A program made the position numbers and the translations under genes. The notes under the pieces were generated by a model, which was not told the DNA's origin, ran no database searches, and worked only from the letters and a program-made list of their open reading frames with translations. A stretch of DNA of 64,000 bases from Ianthella basta. Taxonomy: Eukaryota > Porifera > Demospongiae > Verongiida > Ianthellidae. Shown here in pieces: positions 38,801 through 46,583 of the stretch. The stretch spans positions 2,360,502 to 2,424,501 of the forward strand of contig OZ025876.1 of NCBI GenBank assembly GCA_964019415.1. Direction: 5' to 3'. Position 1 is the stretch's first letter; each line of letters opens with the position of its first letter.

Positions 38801-41025
38801 CAGGCAAATGCATTGATACATTTGTGATTTTACCGGCGATACACCTGGTTCCAGTTCATAGTCCTCCACCAGCATGTGAACCAACTCTTCATTTCCACTC
38901 ATAGCTGCTGCATGAAGCAGATCTCTTCCATCCTATACATGTGCCAGAGCATGGCGCCCAAAATGAAGTTAAGACAAAAAAACAAATCAACAAACATTCA
39001 TGCTGAAATGTTTGGGCCTGATGTTCGGTGTGCAAAGGTTCAACCCCCATTAATTCTATTCTAAATATCTATAATAGCTATCTGAACTGGCACAAATCTG
39101 GCTCCACACTCTAATCAACTTACAGCATCCGTCACGGCAGTGCTGCAATGTTGCTCATTTAGCAAGTACTGTACAACGGCTTTGTGTCCTTTACAAGCAG
39201 CTGCAAAGAGTGGGGTCCAGCCATGCTGTGCAAATGGAGTAGCAAGAAGCAAGTATACTTCAAGGCCACCATGAAAGACATCACATGTCATGCATCCCTG
39301 GGAGCAGCACTTTGCATGTGAGACATGTTCACTGAAAGCAGAATGGTTTCACCTCTTCCTCCTCCTGACTACACCTGAAGAAACCTAGTTTGGCCTCACT
39401 GTGAACCCCTATTGTTGTGTTGAAATACTGCATTAAAAGACTATAAACAATCACTCTCTATGGCACATACAAACTATGGCAAACGTTTAACCCCATAAAA
39501 GCTAAAATGTATATGGTAAGTTACACAGTGCACTTGCCACATTTTTCTGCACACTTGAGGCAGATTCACGTGAGTGCCACGCAATTATATAAACTTCAGC
39601 CTTTCGCCTCACATGCATGCCATGTGCAGTTATATGTAATAAATCTGCACAGGTCATCTTATATTAACACACATATGCATTCATTTACAGTTTAAAAGCC
39701 AAAAACGTTTTAGCTTAGAACATCATCAAAGCCTTTATTAGTTTGATTCATTTTGTTTCCGGTTCTTGCAATATTCAAATGTGAGTATAATCAATGCTTC
39801 TCACCTTCTCTTTCTGATCTGATTGGCAGCTATACCTCTGTACTAGCACTGTCACTGCCTGTAGCTGTCCATTGTAAGCAGCCAGATGCACAGGAGACCA
39901 GCGAAACTGCAGTACATTCACCGAAATGTGTAGCACATTTGGAAAGGACTCAAACACAAATGATAATAATTTGCAGTGAAGTGCATTACTACTGGAGGTT
40001 TATCCTAAAATCACTTCTTGCACTGAAGAATCACCACACCTACACCTAGTAGTTTGGTCGAGTCAATGTTGAGTATCCCGCAAGGGGTAAAACCATTATT
40101 GCATCGAAGGGGCATTTCCATAAACTACACTACGGCACCCACCTGTAAGCTTAAGTCACAGTATGACTGTTAAAGCCTAGGTACAGCATATAGGACACAT
40201 AGCTAGTATCTCGTATAGCAGTAGAACATAGCATATAGTGTCATAATAAAGTACAACACACATGCAGACTCAGTCAGTTTATCAGCAAAGCTGCATGCGA
40301 AGTGTACCTCATTGCATATAAAGGGAACTGTTGCAGGTGCAAGGTTTGCAAATCTTTGTAAGGCATCCATGTCTCCACTCATTGCTGCTGTGAGAATGCC
40401 AGTCTGTACCTATATACATGATTGCATAACACAGCAGTAATTTATAAGCTCCAGTAACAATGGGCAAAAGTCACATATGAGAATGCATGCACTGATTAAC
40501 GTAGCTACCATATTTGGACAGAGATGCTAATACCTAATCAAACACAAACCTACCTGGTCGTCGGGGTCTGGCCATGCTCGAGGTGATGCCATAGCCTGTT
40601 CATTTCTACAATTCAGGCAATGTAAAGCATAAAAGCCAACTCATGGCACTCAGTCTATAGACTAAAGGCTGTAGGTAGCTGTTGGTCTGGCAGCCAGTTC
40701 AGCATAAGTATAAATTCAACCATAACTCTAACCTTTATATAATCTAATTTGTACAGGATACATAGAACAATGAATGTACGTTGTATGCCAGACCAATAGC
40801 CAGTTAGCTAGTAGACAAAATCTAATTAGCTATAACCATAGATAGAGGAAGAACTTCCTCTATCTATGCTATAACAATACCCCCAGGCTGGTCACATGAT
40901 GCTCTTCTCTTTCTATAAGAAACTAACTCAAACGTTACAGGCAAGTTTGGTTCTTCTTCTTGAACCCATAAACCTTCCCCAGGGTCTCGATCTGGCACAA
41001 GATGGTCGGCAATTCTGTTGTCCAT
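21871..41025 (-). CDS. Gene B: complete 31-exon ankyrin-repeat protein (1078 codons)
   Basis: Long, almost pure ANK-repeat protein; likely a cytosolic or nuclear scaffold, since no signal peptide, membrane helix or catalytic domain is visible. Exons 5' to 3' (minus): 40928-41025, 40554-40605, 40308-40409, 39805-39906, 39124-39225, 38834-38932, 38556-38663, 36867-36971, 36667-36768, 35426-35539, 34909-35016, 34683-34784, 32811-32912, 32558-32665, 31611-31712, 31318-31521, 30977-31078, 30713-30814, 30022-30123, 29782-29883, 29610-29711, 29329-29430, 29039-29140, 26998-27099, 26524-26625, 24867-24968, 24253-24354, 23770-23871, 22923-23024, 22583-22684, 21871-21969. They sum to 3237 bp in one frame with no internal stop. 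Start ATG 41023-41025 has A at -3 and G at +4. Exon 1 encodes an acidic stretch; from exon 3 each exon is one ANK repeat beginning near the x-G-x-T-x-L-H hairpin (exon 16 has two). Donors of exons 7 and 13 are GC, the rest GT. Introns over 1 kb hold transposons. The last repeat ends in SKNVN and TGA at 21871-21873. Confidence 0.85.
23280..23700 (+). other. Coding-like segment of unknown origin in a gene B intron
   Basis: Present in the gene B intron between exons 29 and 28 and absent from the matching gene C intron. After an acceptor-like TTGCAG at about 23290-23295 the plus strand reads VLVRLPPNEVGFRAGG and FDFQGFLHC, then, after a frame change near 23470, DVDIIKRREGRRFLIRLE and SALSAKYPELRAQIP to a stop at 23695. 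Residue composition looks like a real protein, but I do not recognise it. Probably a broken captured gene or transposon piece. Confidence 0.3.
24070..24118. repeat. Fold-back repeat in a gene B intron
   Basis: ATTGTGAGCATCAGATGTAG is followed after a short loop by its near-exact inverted copy ending in GATGCTCACAAT. An outer pair (AATCCAGA, TCTGGATT) flanks it. It is absent at the matching place in gene C. A tail TGTAGCAATGAGCTTCT at about 24139-24155 resembles the tail of the fold-back element at 42798-42994. Confidence 0.6.
24540..24625 (+). repeat. Hammerhead-like repeat, copy in gene B intron
   Basis: Contains GCAGCTGATGAAGGTGTACA followed by GGTCAAAACGTCCTGCAAT. A related sequence is at the matching intron of gene C (about 48840-48925), so the insertion predates the B/C duplication. 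The order CTGATGA, short stem, AAAC is like a decayed hammerhead ribozyme core of the kind known from Penelope-like elements and retrozymes; activity is not claimed. Confidence 0.4.
27955..28015. repeat. CAATCAAT simple repeat
   Basis: Imperfect repetition of CAATCAAT, ending in the inverted word TTGATTGATTG. In a gene B intron. No function suggested. Confidence 0.7.
28253..28853. mobile_element. TA-flanked inverted-repeat element in gene B (absent in C)
   Basis: Left end CCGTATAATTTCTAGTATAG, right end inverted CCATATAGTTTCTAATATAG, followed on both sides inward by GGCGCC and AAGTGCCCC-like subterminal words. The flanks are TA (28253-28254 and 28852-28853) while gene C has a single TA at the matching place (54601-54602, in GAGTACGTATTGCTG). 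So this is a clean insertion with a TA duplication, about 600 bp, in the intron between exons 24 and 23. Interior frames are not recognisable. Confidence 0.75.
33190..34450. other. Large gene B intron region without recognised gene
   Basis: The intron between exons 13 and 12 is 1770 bp in B but 832 bp in C. Bases about 33512-34421 are missing in C, with the word GCCAT at both sides of the difference. The part shared with C contains an open plus-strand stretch near 33209-33508, but its differences between copies are largely amino-acid changing, so I do not consider it coding. Confidence 0.5.
35800..35889. repeat. AC microsatellite (about 45 units)
   Basis: Uninterrupted CA/AC repeats in the gene B intron between exons 10 and 9. 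The paralogous tract in gene C is at 60996-61034, less than half as long. Confidence 0.95.
37457..38418 (+). mobile_element. hAT transposon, internally deleted, with exact ends
   Basis: Perfect 13-bp inverted ends: CAGTGCTGAAAAT at 37457-37469 and ATTTTCAGCACTG at 38406-38418. ACAGCA occurs on both sides (37451-37456 and 38419-38424), and gene C has a single uninterrupted ACAGCATGACTGG at the matching site near 63536-63548. The 962-bp insertion is therefore fully defined. hAT elements usually duplicate 8 bp; here 6 bp are identical and an 8-bp reading has one mismatch. It carries the N-terminal part of a transposase. It sits in the gene B intron between exons 8 and 7. Confidence 0.9.
37578..38346 (+). 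pseudogene. hAT-type transposase N-terminal part, frameshifted
   Basis: ATG at 37578. Residues about 47-65 read YETFKKWCTELGHEYQTVSW, then LRCSVCSKFKASIRGGRNFS and SNVKDHAQSDQHTHAM: a TTF/BED-like zinc-binding module (C-x2-C then H-x-H pattern) as in the C17orf113 / ZNF862-like group of hAT-derived proteins. The frame changes at or near the G run 38011-38015. The second frame continues with KLRKKFDIAYFVATKKLPFM and ELEARHGVDLG to FFSLIMDGTTDKGN, the start of the catalytic core with its first Asp. It stops at 38345-38347 just after, so most of the catalytic domain is missing. The element therefore cannot move without a partner. Confidence 0.8.
39690..39760 (-). repeat. Decayed hammerhead-like repeat in gene B intron
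   Basis: Read on the minus strand: TTTGATGATGTTCTAAGCTA followed by AAAACGTTTTTGGC. It resembles the CTGATGA-stem-GAAACGTT motif found elsewhere in the window, but the stem is poor. Confidence 0.25.
40837..40868. repeat. 32-bp perfect palindrome in gene B intron 1
   Basis: CATAGATAGAGGAAG, AA, then the exact inverse CTTCCTCTATCTATG. It lies 60 bp inside the first intron of gene B, 3' of exon 1. The arms carry GGAAG, an ETS-like core. It could be a dimeric binding site or only a small inverted repeat. Confidence 0.6.
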
Positions 41026-41816
41026 TTTCTCGAACCAGTCAACACGTGACACTCACGCACTTCCTGGGTGCACTAGGGGAAGTACCTAAGATAAATGTTG
41101 CTGAAAGTACGCCTGGCGCCATCAAGTAATCCTGATGCTGTAGGAATCGGCTAGAAAGCAGGTGCAATAGGGCCATAAAGGTTGACGGACCTGCGCGGCG
41201 TGCGAAATGATTGGAAGTGTCGGGTATAGTTATACTTTAAAGTTTAGCTATAGCATGACATTCTTCTTTCCTGCCAACGCGTACTTGCATAACTCAAGAA
41301 CGGAAACAGCAATGCGCGCATTTCAAGCGCCTAACCAGCAACCTTCACCATCGGTAGCTGTGTGAGGTTGCGGGGGTCCGGTATAATTATGCTGGTGCAT
41401 TGGGACCCACTCATCAGTGATAGCTATTATTGTATTACTATTATCAATGCTGCCGGGACTAAAGGTAGAAGCGTGGGCGGCTTCTTGGTCTGAAAGAACC
41501 TACTCAGTGGTGACAGATAATTTTGACTCTTCTGCTCGAATCCAGTCCCCTTGGCTTCCCCAGATTCGCTCTTGTAGCTCCCATGTGGCTGGTCGTGCCG
41601 GATCCCATAACCGCTAGTGGTTCGCGCCTGTGGCGTCATCTCTAACTATTAAAGCATAGTTGCAAGCTAAAGACGTCGTGTGAGGGCTTGTGGGTGCCAG
41701 TGGTCGTCGACTGGATAGTACCGTGTGTGCAGTGCTACATTGGACCATGATGTGTCCTAGTGCCTATTGGCATGATGCACTCAAATAATGAATTGAATTG
41801 AATTGAATTGAATATA
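41026..41816. other. Gene B upstream region and putative promoter
   Basis: Immediately upstream of the gene B start, with ACTTCC and GGGGAAGTACC words within about 70 bp of the ATG. No TATA box stands out. Positions 41100-41780 contain no gene I can support. A pentanucleotide GAATT repeat occupies about 41790-41813. Confidence 0.35.
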
Positions 41817-41936
41817 AAGCATAGAAGGGCGGTTGATATGCCAAATAGCTGGGGCCGAGGGCGTTTCGAGGTCGATATCTGAAATGCCCGAGTGCCAAGG
41901 TCCGCGATTCAGCATAGCAACCAACCTTCTATGCTT
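41817..41936. mobile_element. Short inverted-repeat element (AAGCATAGAAGG ends)
   Basis: AAGCATAGAAGGGCGGTTG at the left and the inverse of AAGCATAGAAGGTTGGTTGC at the right enclose a small GC-richer core; 120 bp. A miniature DNA transposon, no coding capacity, target duplication not clear. Confidence 0.5.
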
Positions 41937-42070
41937 CATAGTAGGTATAACAAACCTGGGACCACCGGGCACATGGTCTCCGCACATATTTCTCTAGGAG
42001 ACAATAATTCACAACTGTTCGGAGACACCGAGGATGTCTACTTAGGTAGCGTTACACAGTAAATGTGCTA

Positions 42071-43186
42071 CTAGCAGTAGCTGCTGTTTACCCATGGAAA
42101 GTGTTCATTAGGCAGCAAATTCACCAGTGCTTTGTTGAAGGGTCTTTGCATTCGGCACAGCATCCTCTTTGTTGCATCCTCATGAAAGGGTCCTCAACAC
42201 TGCTTACTCCTCTTTCCTTGTCATCTTTGTTATTGCTTGCTTGAGCGGTGATGTTGTGGAGGAAACTCTGATGGAATGGTGGCTGGGCAGTAGCAACCTT
42301 CTCTAGTGCAGATGCAGAGAGAGGGGGGAAGGCCAAGGAAAACATATATGCTATTGGCCACTGCTGTAGTGTCCTCCTTCATGTCTTCCAACTGCATGAA
42401 CGATGAGTAGATTCTCTCTCTTGATTAGCTTCAACCAGAGATGTAGGTTGGCATAGTAAGTAGACTCCTGCAGTAATAATGTCACTCCTGATTGACTGCT
42501 CCACATGTCAGGTGTTTCCAGATACTTCCTATGGTGCCTACTGTATACACACCATAGACTGTCACCAGTGTCACTCACACAAGCCCAGTATGCCTGTAGC
42601 TGACATTCTAGGTAACTATGTACCTCATTGGATTTCGGAGTACTGATGTTCACAAGCTGGAAATAGAAGTGTGACCTCACCTGGTCTATTGGGTCCCTCA
42701 CACTCACTATATACTTGGCATGAGGGAATAGATTGCTGAAGAGGATTGGAGTAGCAGTACTGGGTGCATGTGTTTAATGCACATGGAAGGTTTTGTAGGC
42801 GAATACGTAGTTTGTGGGCAATACGTAGCAGATTATTCAACAATTGAATGCAGGACGTTTCGGCCCGAAGGCCTTCGTCAGCTGCGTACAAAACTGTTTT
42901 GTACGCAGCTGACGAAGAAAATAATCTGCTACGTATTGCCCACAAACTACATATTCGCCTACATTGAACAACGTAGCAATGAGCCTCTTCTTCTACATGG
43001 AAGGTTTTGTAAATATGTGCGAAGGTGACAGATCTCCAGCAATCTTATCTCGGGGTTCTCGGCTATTTCTTTTGTAGCTTGTCCAAGATACCCCTTTAGG
43101 TAGATCTCCTCAAACTCCACATCTGGAATTGCAGAGTGCGCAAAAAGTGGCTTTAATTGCCTCGCAGTGGCTAACTGCAAAAGCAA
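42071..43186 (-). pseudogene. Sulfotransferase-like pseudogene with several frameshifts and an insertion
   Basis: Minus-strand pieces in different frames add up to a Golgi-type carbohydrate sulfotransferase fold. At about 42660-42745: SNLFPHAKYIVSVRDPIDQV followed by SHFYF, the 3'-phosphate binding region of PAPS-dependent enzymes. At about 42410-42450: TYYANLHLWLKLIKRENLLI. After a frame change near 42395: LEDMKEDTTAVANSIYVFLG, the usual end of the core. After another: PFNKALVNLLPNEHFPW to a stop at 42071-42073. Upstream (about 43010-43130) a related frame reads VEFEEIYLKGYLGQATKEIA. At least three frame changes plus a 197-bp insertion (42798-42994) make it non-functional. The true 5' end is unknown. 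The exact sulfotransferase family cannot be named. Confidence 0.6.
42798..42994. mobile_element. Fold-back retroelement-like insertion with 17-bp target duplication
   Basis: ACATGGAAGGTTTTGTA flanks it on both sides (42781-42797 and 42995-43011), a 17-bp duplication typical of target-primed insertion. The element is a large inverted repeat: the word pair around TAGTTTGTGGGCAATACGTA at about 42809-42828 recurs inverted at about 42925-42944, and ACAAAACTGTTTTGT is the centre of the inner palindrome. The left arm read on the minus strand contains CTGACGAAGGCCTTCGGGCC then GAAACGTCC, a hammerhead-like core with a perfect GGCC stem. This fits a piece of a Penelope-like element or retrozyme. Confidence 0.6.
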
Positions 43187-43189
43187 TTG

Positions 43190-44220
43190 CCCCCTTTCGA
43201 CAACGCCTCAGTCATGGCGCCTGTAGCCTCCCTTGTCTGTTTCTATTGAAACTACAAGTGTTTAACTTGTGGTGGATACAGAAGCAGCCAGTCATTCAAC
43301 GATCAACCATCAGTATGCCACACTGATGAACCCCAATAAGGGCAAAACAGCTGTCTATGGCTCTTCCATCTTTGTTGGATCACTGGGGGAGGCGATCACT
43401 GGTTGCCAACCAATATGGCTTCGTGCCCCCCTGCCAACTGAGACACCAATACTGGTGTTGTTGATAGGTCAGGCGTAATACCCAGTGATTACCCTTTCAA
43501 CCATGATTCTGTGAATGTTCCAAATCAGCTGCAGTGTGTGTTCGTATAATTGAAATCATCCGATAAGCATTGAGTCAGCTGCAGCTGATCATGAGCTCTA
43601 GTGCAGGATCCAGAGTTCACGATCATTGCAAGATGCATGCACTGCAGGCCTGATCTGCAGCTGGCCAATGTTGACTTTCATACCTAGCTATAGCATAGTA
43701 CAGTATATATCAGGAATAATTTTATTATTCTTGTGCCTCAATCATATGTATATTGTATTATAGTCACGTAGTTCATGCAGACCACTTCTCCCCTGATCAG
43801 TTTTTATATATCTGACATCATGTGTGATACTATCTCACACAGCGGTATGTAGCTGTTTGAGAACCATAACATGATCATGACATGTAGTGGACTACATTCT
43901 AGACTGAATGAATGCTATATTTGATCTTGCTAGTGCTGAGCTATATGGCTGAATCTGATTCACTAGTTGCCCATACAAACCACACACATGCATGTTTGCT
44001 CCACCACATGGCTGCAATGCATGCCCAATACACACGTCAGCTGAAGAGTGCCATGTTCACCTATTACGCTTGTTACACTCTATAACTTCATTACCCAAGT
44101 GCAAACAGTATACACAGGTCCAGGACAATGTAATGTCCTTGAGATGTTCCATCTTACAAACAAATTTAAAAATGTTTGAGCAATTCAGTAAACATATACA
44201 AGGCCATGTGTGTTTGGTGG
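43190..44220. other. Intergenic sequence without recognised feature
   Basis: AT-rich, with only short incoherent reading frames on both strands. No repeat with clear ends and no RNA gene was recognised. Confidence 0.5.
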
Positions 44221-44221
44221 T

Positions 44222-45370
44222 TCAAACAGCATAGCTGCCACCCTCAGTGTCTTCAACAATCCCCATGCTTTCCAAACGTGATTGCTTCTTAGATCTTGGT
44301 CGGAGATGAGTGGCTTGATGAGGAAGCAGTGGATTTGAGGGAAGAAGTGGACAGACGATCAGATGCTCCTTGTGTGTTACTGCAATGCTTCCTTCAAGCC
44401 AGAATCTACAGACTTCTGGTGCTGTCCCGAGAGTGTCCTTCACAGGGGGGGGGGGGGTTCCCCTGGAACTTCCGCATCATTGCTGATACCTTAGTGCTCT
44501 GCTTCACCGCTGCAGTGCTGCTCTCCTCATCCTTATGGGGAGGGAGAGGAACTGAGGGTTCACTGGAGTACTTTACATCCTAGTCTATGCAGCCTCATCT
44601 CAGGGAGCTCCCTTCTTCATATGACTGTTGTTGTTGTTGCTATTGTTGCTATTACACATGGCACTGTTCAGTGCTATCGACTGTACACTAGGACACTGGG
44701 TGAGCTCTCTCCTCCAGAAGAGGCTGATGAATCATCAGCCTCAATTCTGTGCATAGCCTAAGCAGGGTCTCCTTGTCTCTTAACATTAATCTGAGGAGGA
44801 GCTTCTTCTGAGAGGGATGGATTGTGTTCCACAGCCACTGGGTGGTGTCGCTCCTTACCTTCCTCTGCTGTGGTTGTGCTCACAGTTTCGGACCATTCCT
44901 CCCCAGTGCTGCAGCTGCTAGTGGTGCTGGTCGGACCAGGTGGTGCCACTTGTGATGCTTCCTTGTCATCACCTTTTCTTTCTGGTGGATTGACCACCTC
45001 CAGTGGGGCTGTGTGCTCTTGGTCGACCATTTTGTCACCATGGTAACTACTGCGTTCACTTGGGGTAAATACCTCATCTTCTTCACCCACACTTTCCTTC
45101 CCTCCACTTTCATCTGCCTTGTCCTCATGCACGTTTGCCTTCCCTTGTTTCCTCAGAACTTGCCTTTTTTGCCTCTGAAGCACTCTTTGCCATCTGTGCC
45201 AGTGGGACAAACGGAAGGTAGTCAAATGGTTTCTGTTCCTTGCCTTGCTTGACTTTTGATCTCAGTTTAACCAGTTCTGGGTCACTCCTCTGCAGGCTGG
45301 CAGGCATGGAGCCACTGACCAAGTCTGACTCCATGTCAAGATCGAATACAATCATTTGGGGCCCATGCAT
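44222..45370 (-). other. Acidic low-complexity reading frames, possible broken gene
   Basis: Three minus-strand frames in succession look related: 45125-45370 (starts near MIVFDLDMESDLVSG and includes QKPFDYLPFVPLAQMAKSAS), 44758-45225 (acidic, Ser/Pro/Glu-rich, for example EDKADESGGKESVGEEDEVF) and 44222-44443 (ending SRLESMGIVEDTEGGSYAV and stop). The first two overlap in different frames around 45150. This may be the C-terminal, disordered part of a protein gene with frameshifts or unrecognised introns. No domain is recognisable. Its upstream end touches the boundary of the B/C duplication at about 45352, so the gene may have been cut by that event. Confidence 0.35.
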
Positions 45371-45910
45371 ATATGGGCATAATTATTCGGTATTTGGGGG
45401 GGGGGGGGGGGTGCAGTGTGTGAAGCGAGCTAATAATAATATTCTATGTAATAATTATAGAGATTTTGCATGGTAGAGCCCACTCTCACAGCTGCAGCTA
45501 GCTGAAATGTGCATGCATGAACTATAGCTAATTGGATAACACTTGTCCTAATATTGTTGGTGTCCCTATATTTATATATATATAGCTATGAAAAATTGCA
45601 CTTGACACTAATAGAAGTGAATGGATGATCTGTGAGGTATAGTGATCAGCCAGTTAATGTTGCTTGCAATAATTATATATAATTGGCCAGATGCATGCAT
45701 ACATGCATGCCCATACACATACAGTCTCGAAAATCCCCAGATCCTTGTCCTGCATATATATGCATGCAGTGGCCATGGTAGGTACAAGTTGGAGACTCCC
45801 AAACATCCAAACAATGCCATGGTATACATATATACTATACCCCTCCCATGCATAGCTTAAGCATGCATATGCAGGAGAATTAAGGCTATAGCTACATATA
45901 TATAGGACAG

Positions 45911-46060
45911 TAGTCTCGTACCCAGACCCCACCTGCCCACTGGCCATTTAATCGTGACGCCGTGTGCGGATGAGAAAGGGTCTGGCACAGACCCTTTCTT
46001 GCCTCCCGATGATGTCATGATACAAAATTGAGGCGAGAAAGCGGTCTGGGTACGAGACTA
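45911..46060. mobile_element. TAGTC-type miniature transposon with perfect 9-bp target duplication
   Basis: Ends TAGTCTCGTACCCAGACC and inverted TAGTCTCGTACCCAGACC. ATAGGACAG is present directly on both sides (45902-45910 and 46061-46069). An inner AAAGGGTCTGGCACAGACCCTTT palindrome-like word matches the subterminal word of the other family members. 150 bp, non-coding. It lies in the 3' flank of gene C and is absent from the gene B flank. Confidence 0.85.
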
Positions 46061-46583
46061 ATAGGACAGTGGTGCATGCATGCAGTGCATGGCTGGCTGC
46101 AGCTGGCCACCTCAGCCAATTGCAAGGTGAATTAGAGCACCAATACAAAATAAATAAATCTATGGAGCATGGCCAGCTTATATAGGACTAATCCTATAAT
46201 GGAGACATCTAATGGACATGTTATTCACTTTAATTGTTCCATGCAGCTGCTTGGTATCTCAAGTTATATACCATGCAGCCTATAGCTACTGCATACTATG
46301 TGCACAATGAATATGCTTATACATGTGACAAATATATTATATGGACAGGAATAATTAATATACACAGTGAGTTATGTGCACGCATGTTGCATGCATGCCG
46401 GCATCGATCATCATTAATTCACTATTAACATTTTGAAAAAATGCTTTCTGAAATTATGCTTTCTGGAATGAGGCTAGGATTGAGGTAATATGAAGTACAG
46501 TATGTATCAAAGTTATCACTTTGCTACATAAATGCCACCACTGACTGGGCAGCCATTGCATATCATTACAGTAGGTAGGATGT

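Larger units (their letters stand above)
20830..38885. repeat. Segmental tandem duplication, copy 1 (gene B side)
   Basis: From the shared boundary word CAATCATTTGGGGCC (about 20819-20833) this block aligns colinearly with 45352-64000, through exons, introns and the 3' flank, interrupted only by copy-specific insertions. The period is about 24.5-25.1 kb. Copy 1 extends right beyond 38885, but the match cannot be followed because the window ends in copy 2. Confidence 0.85.
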
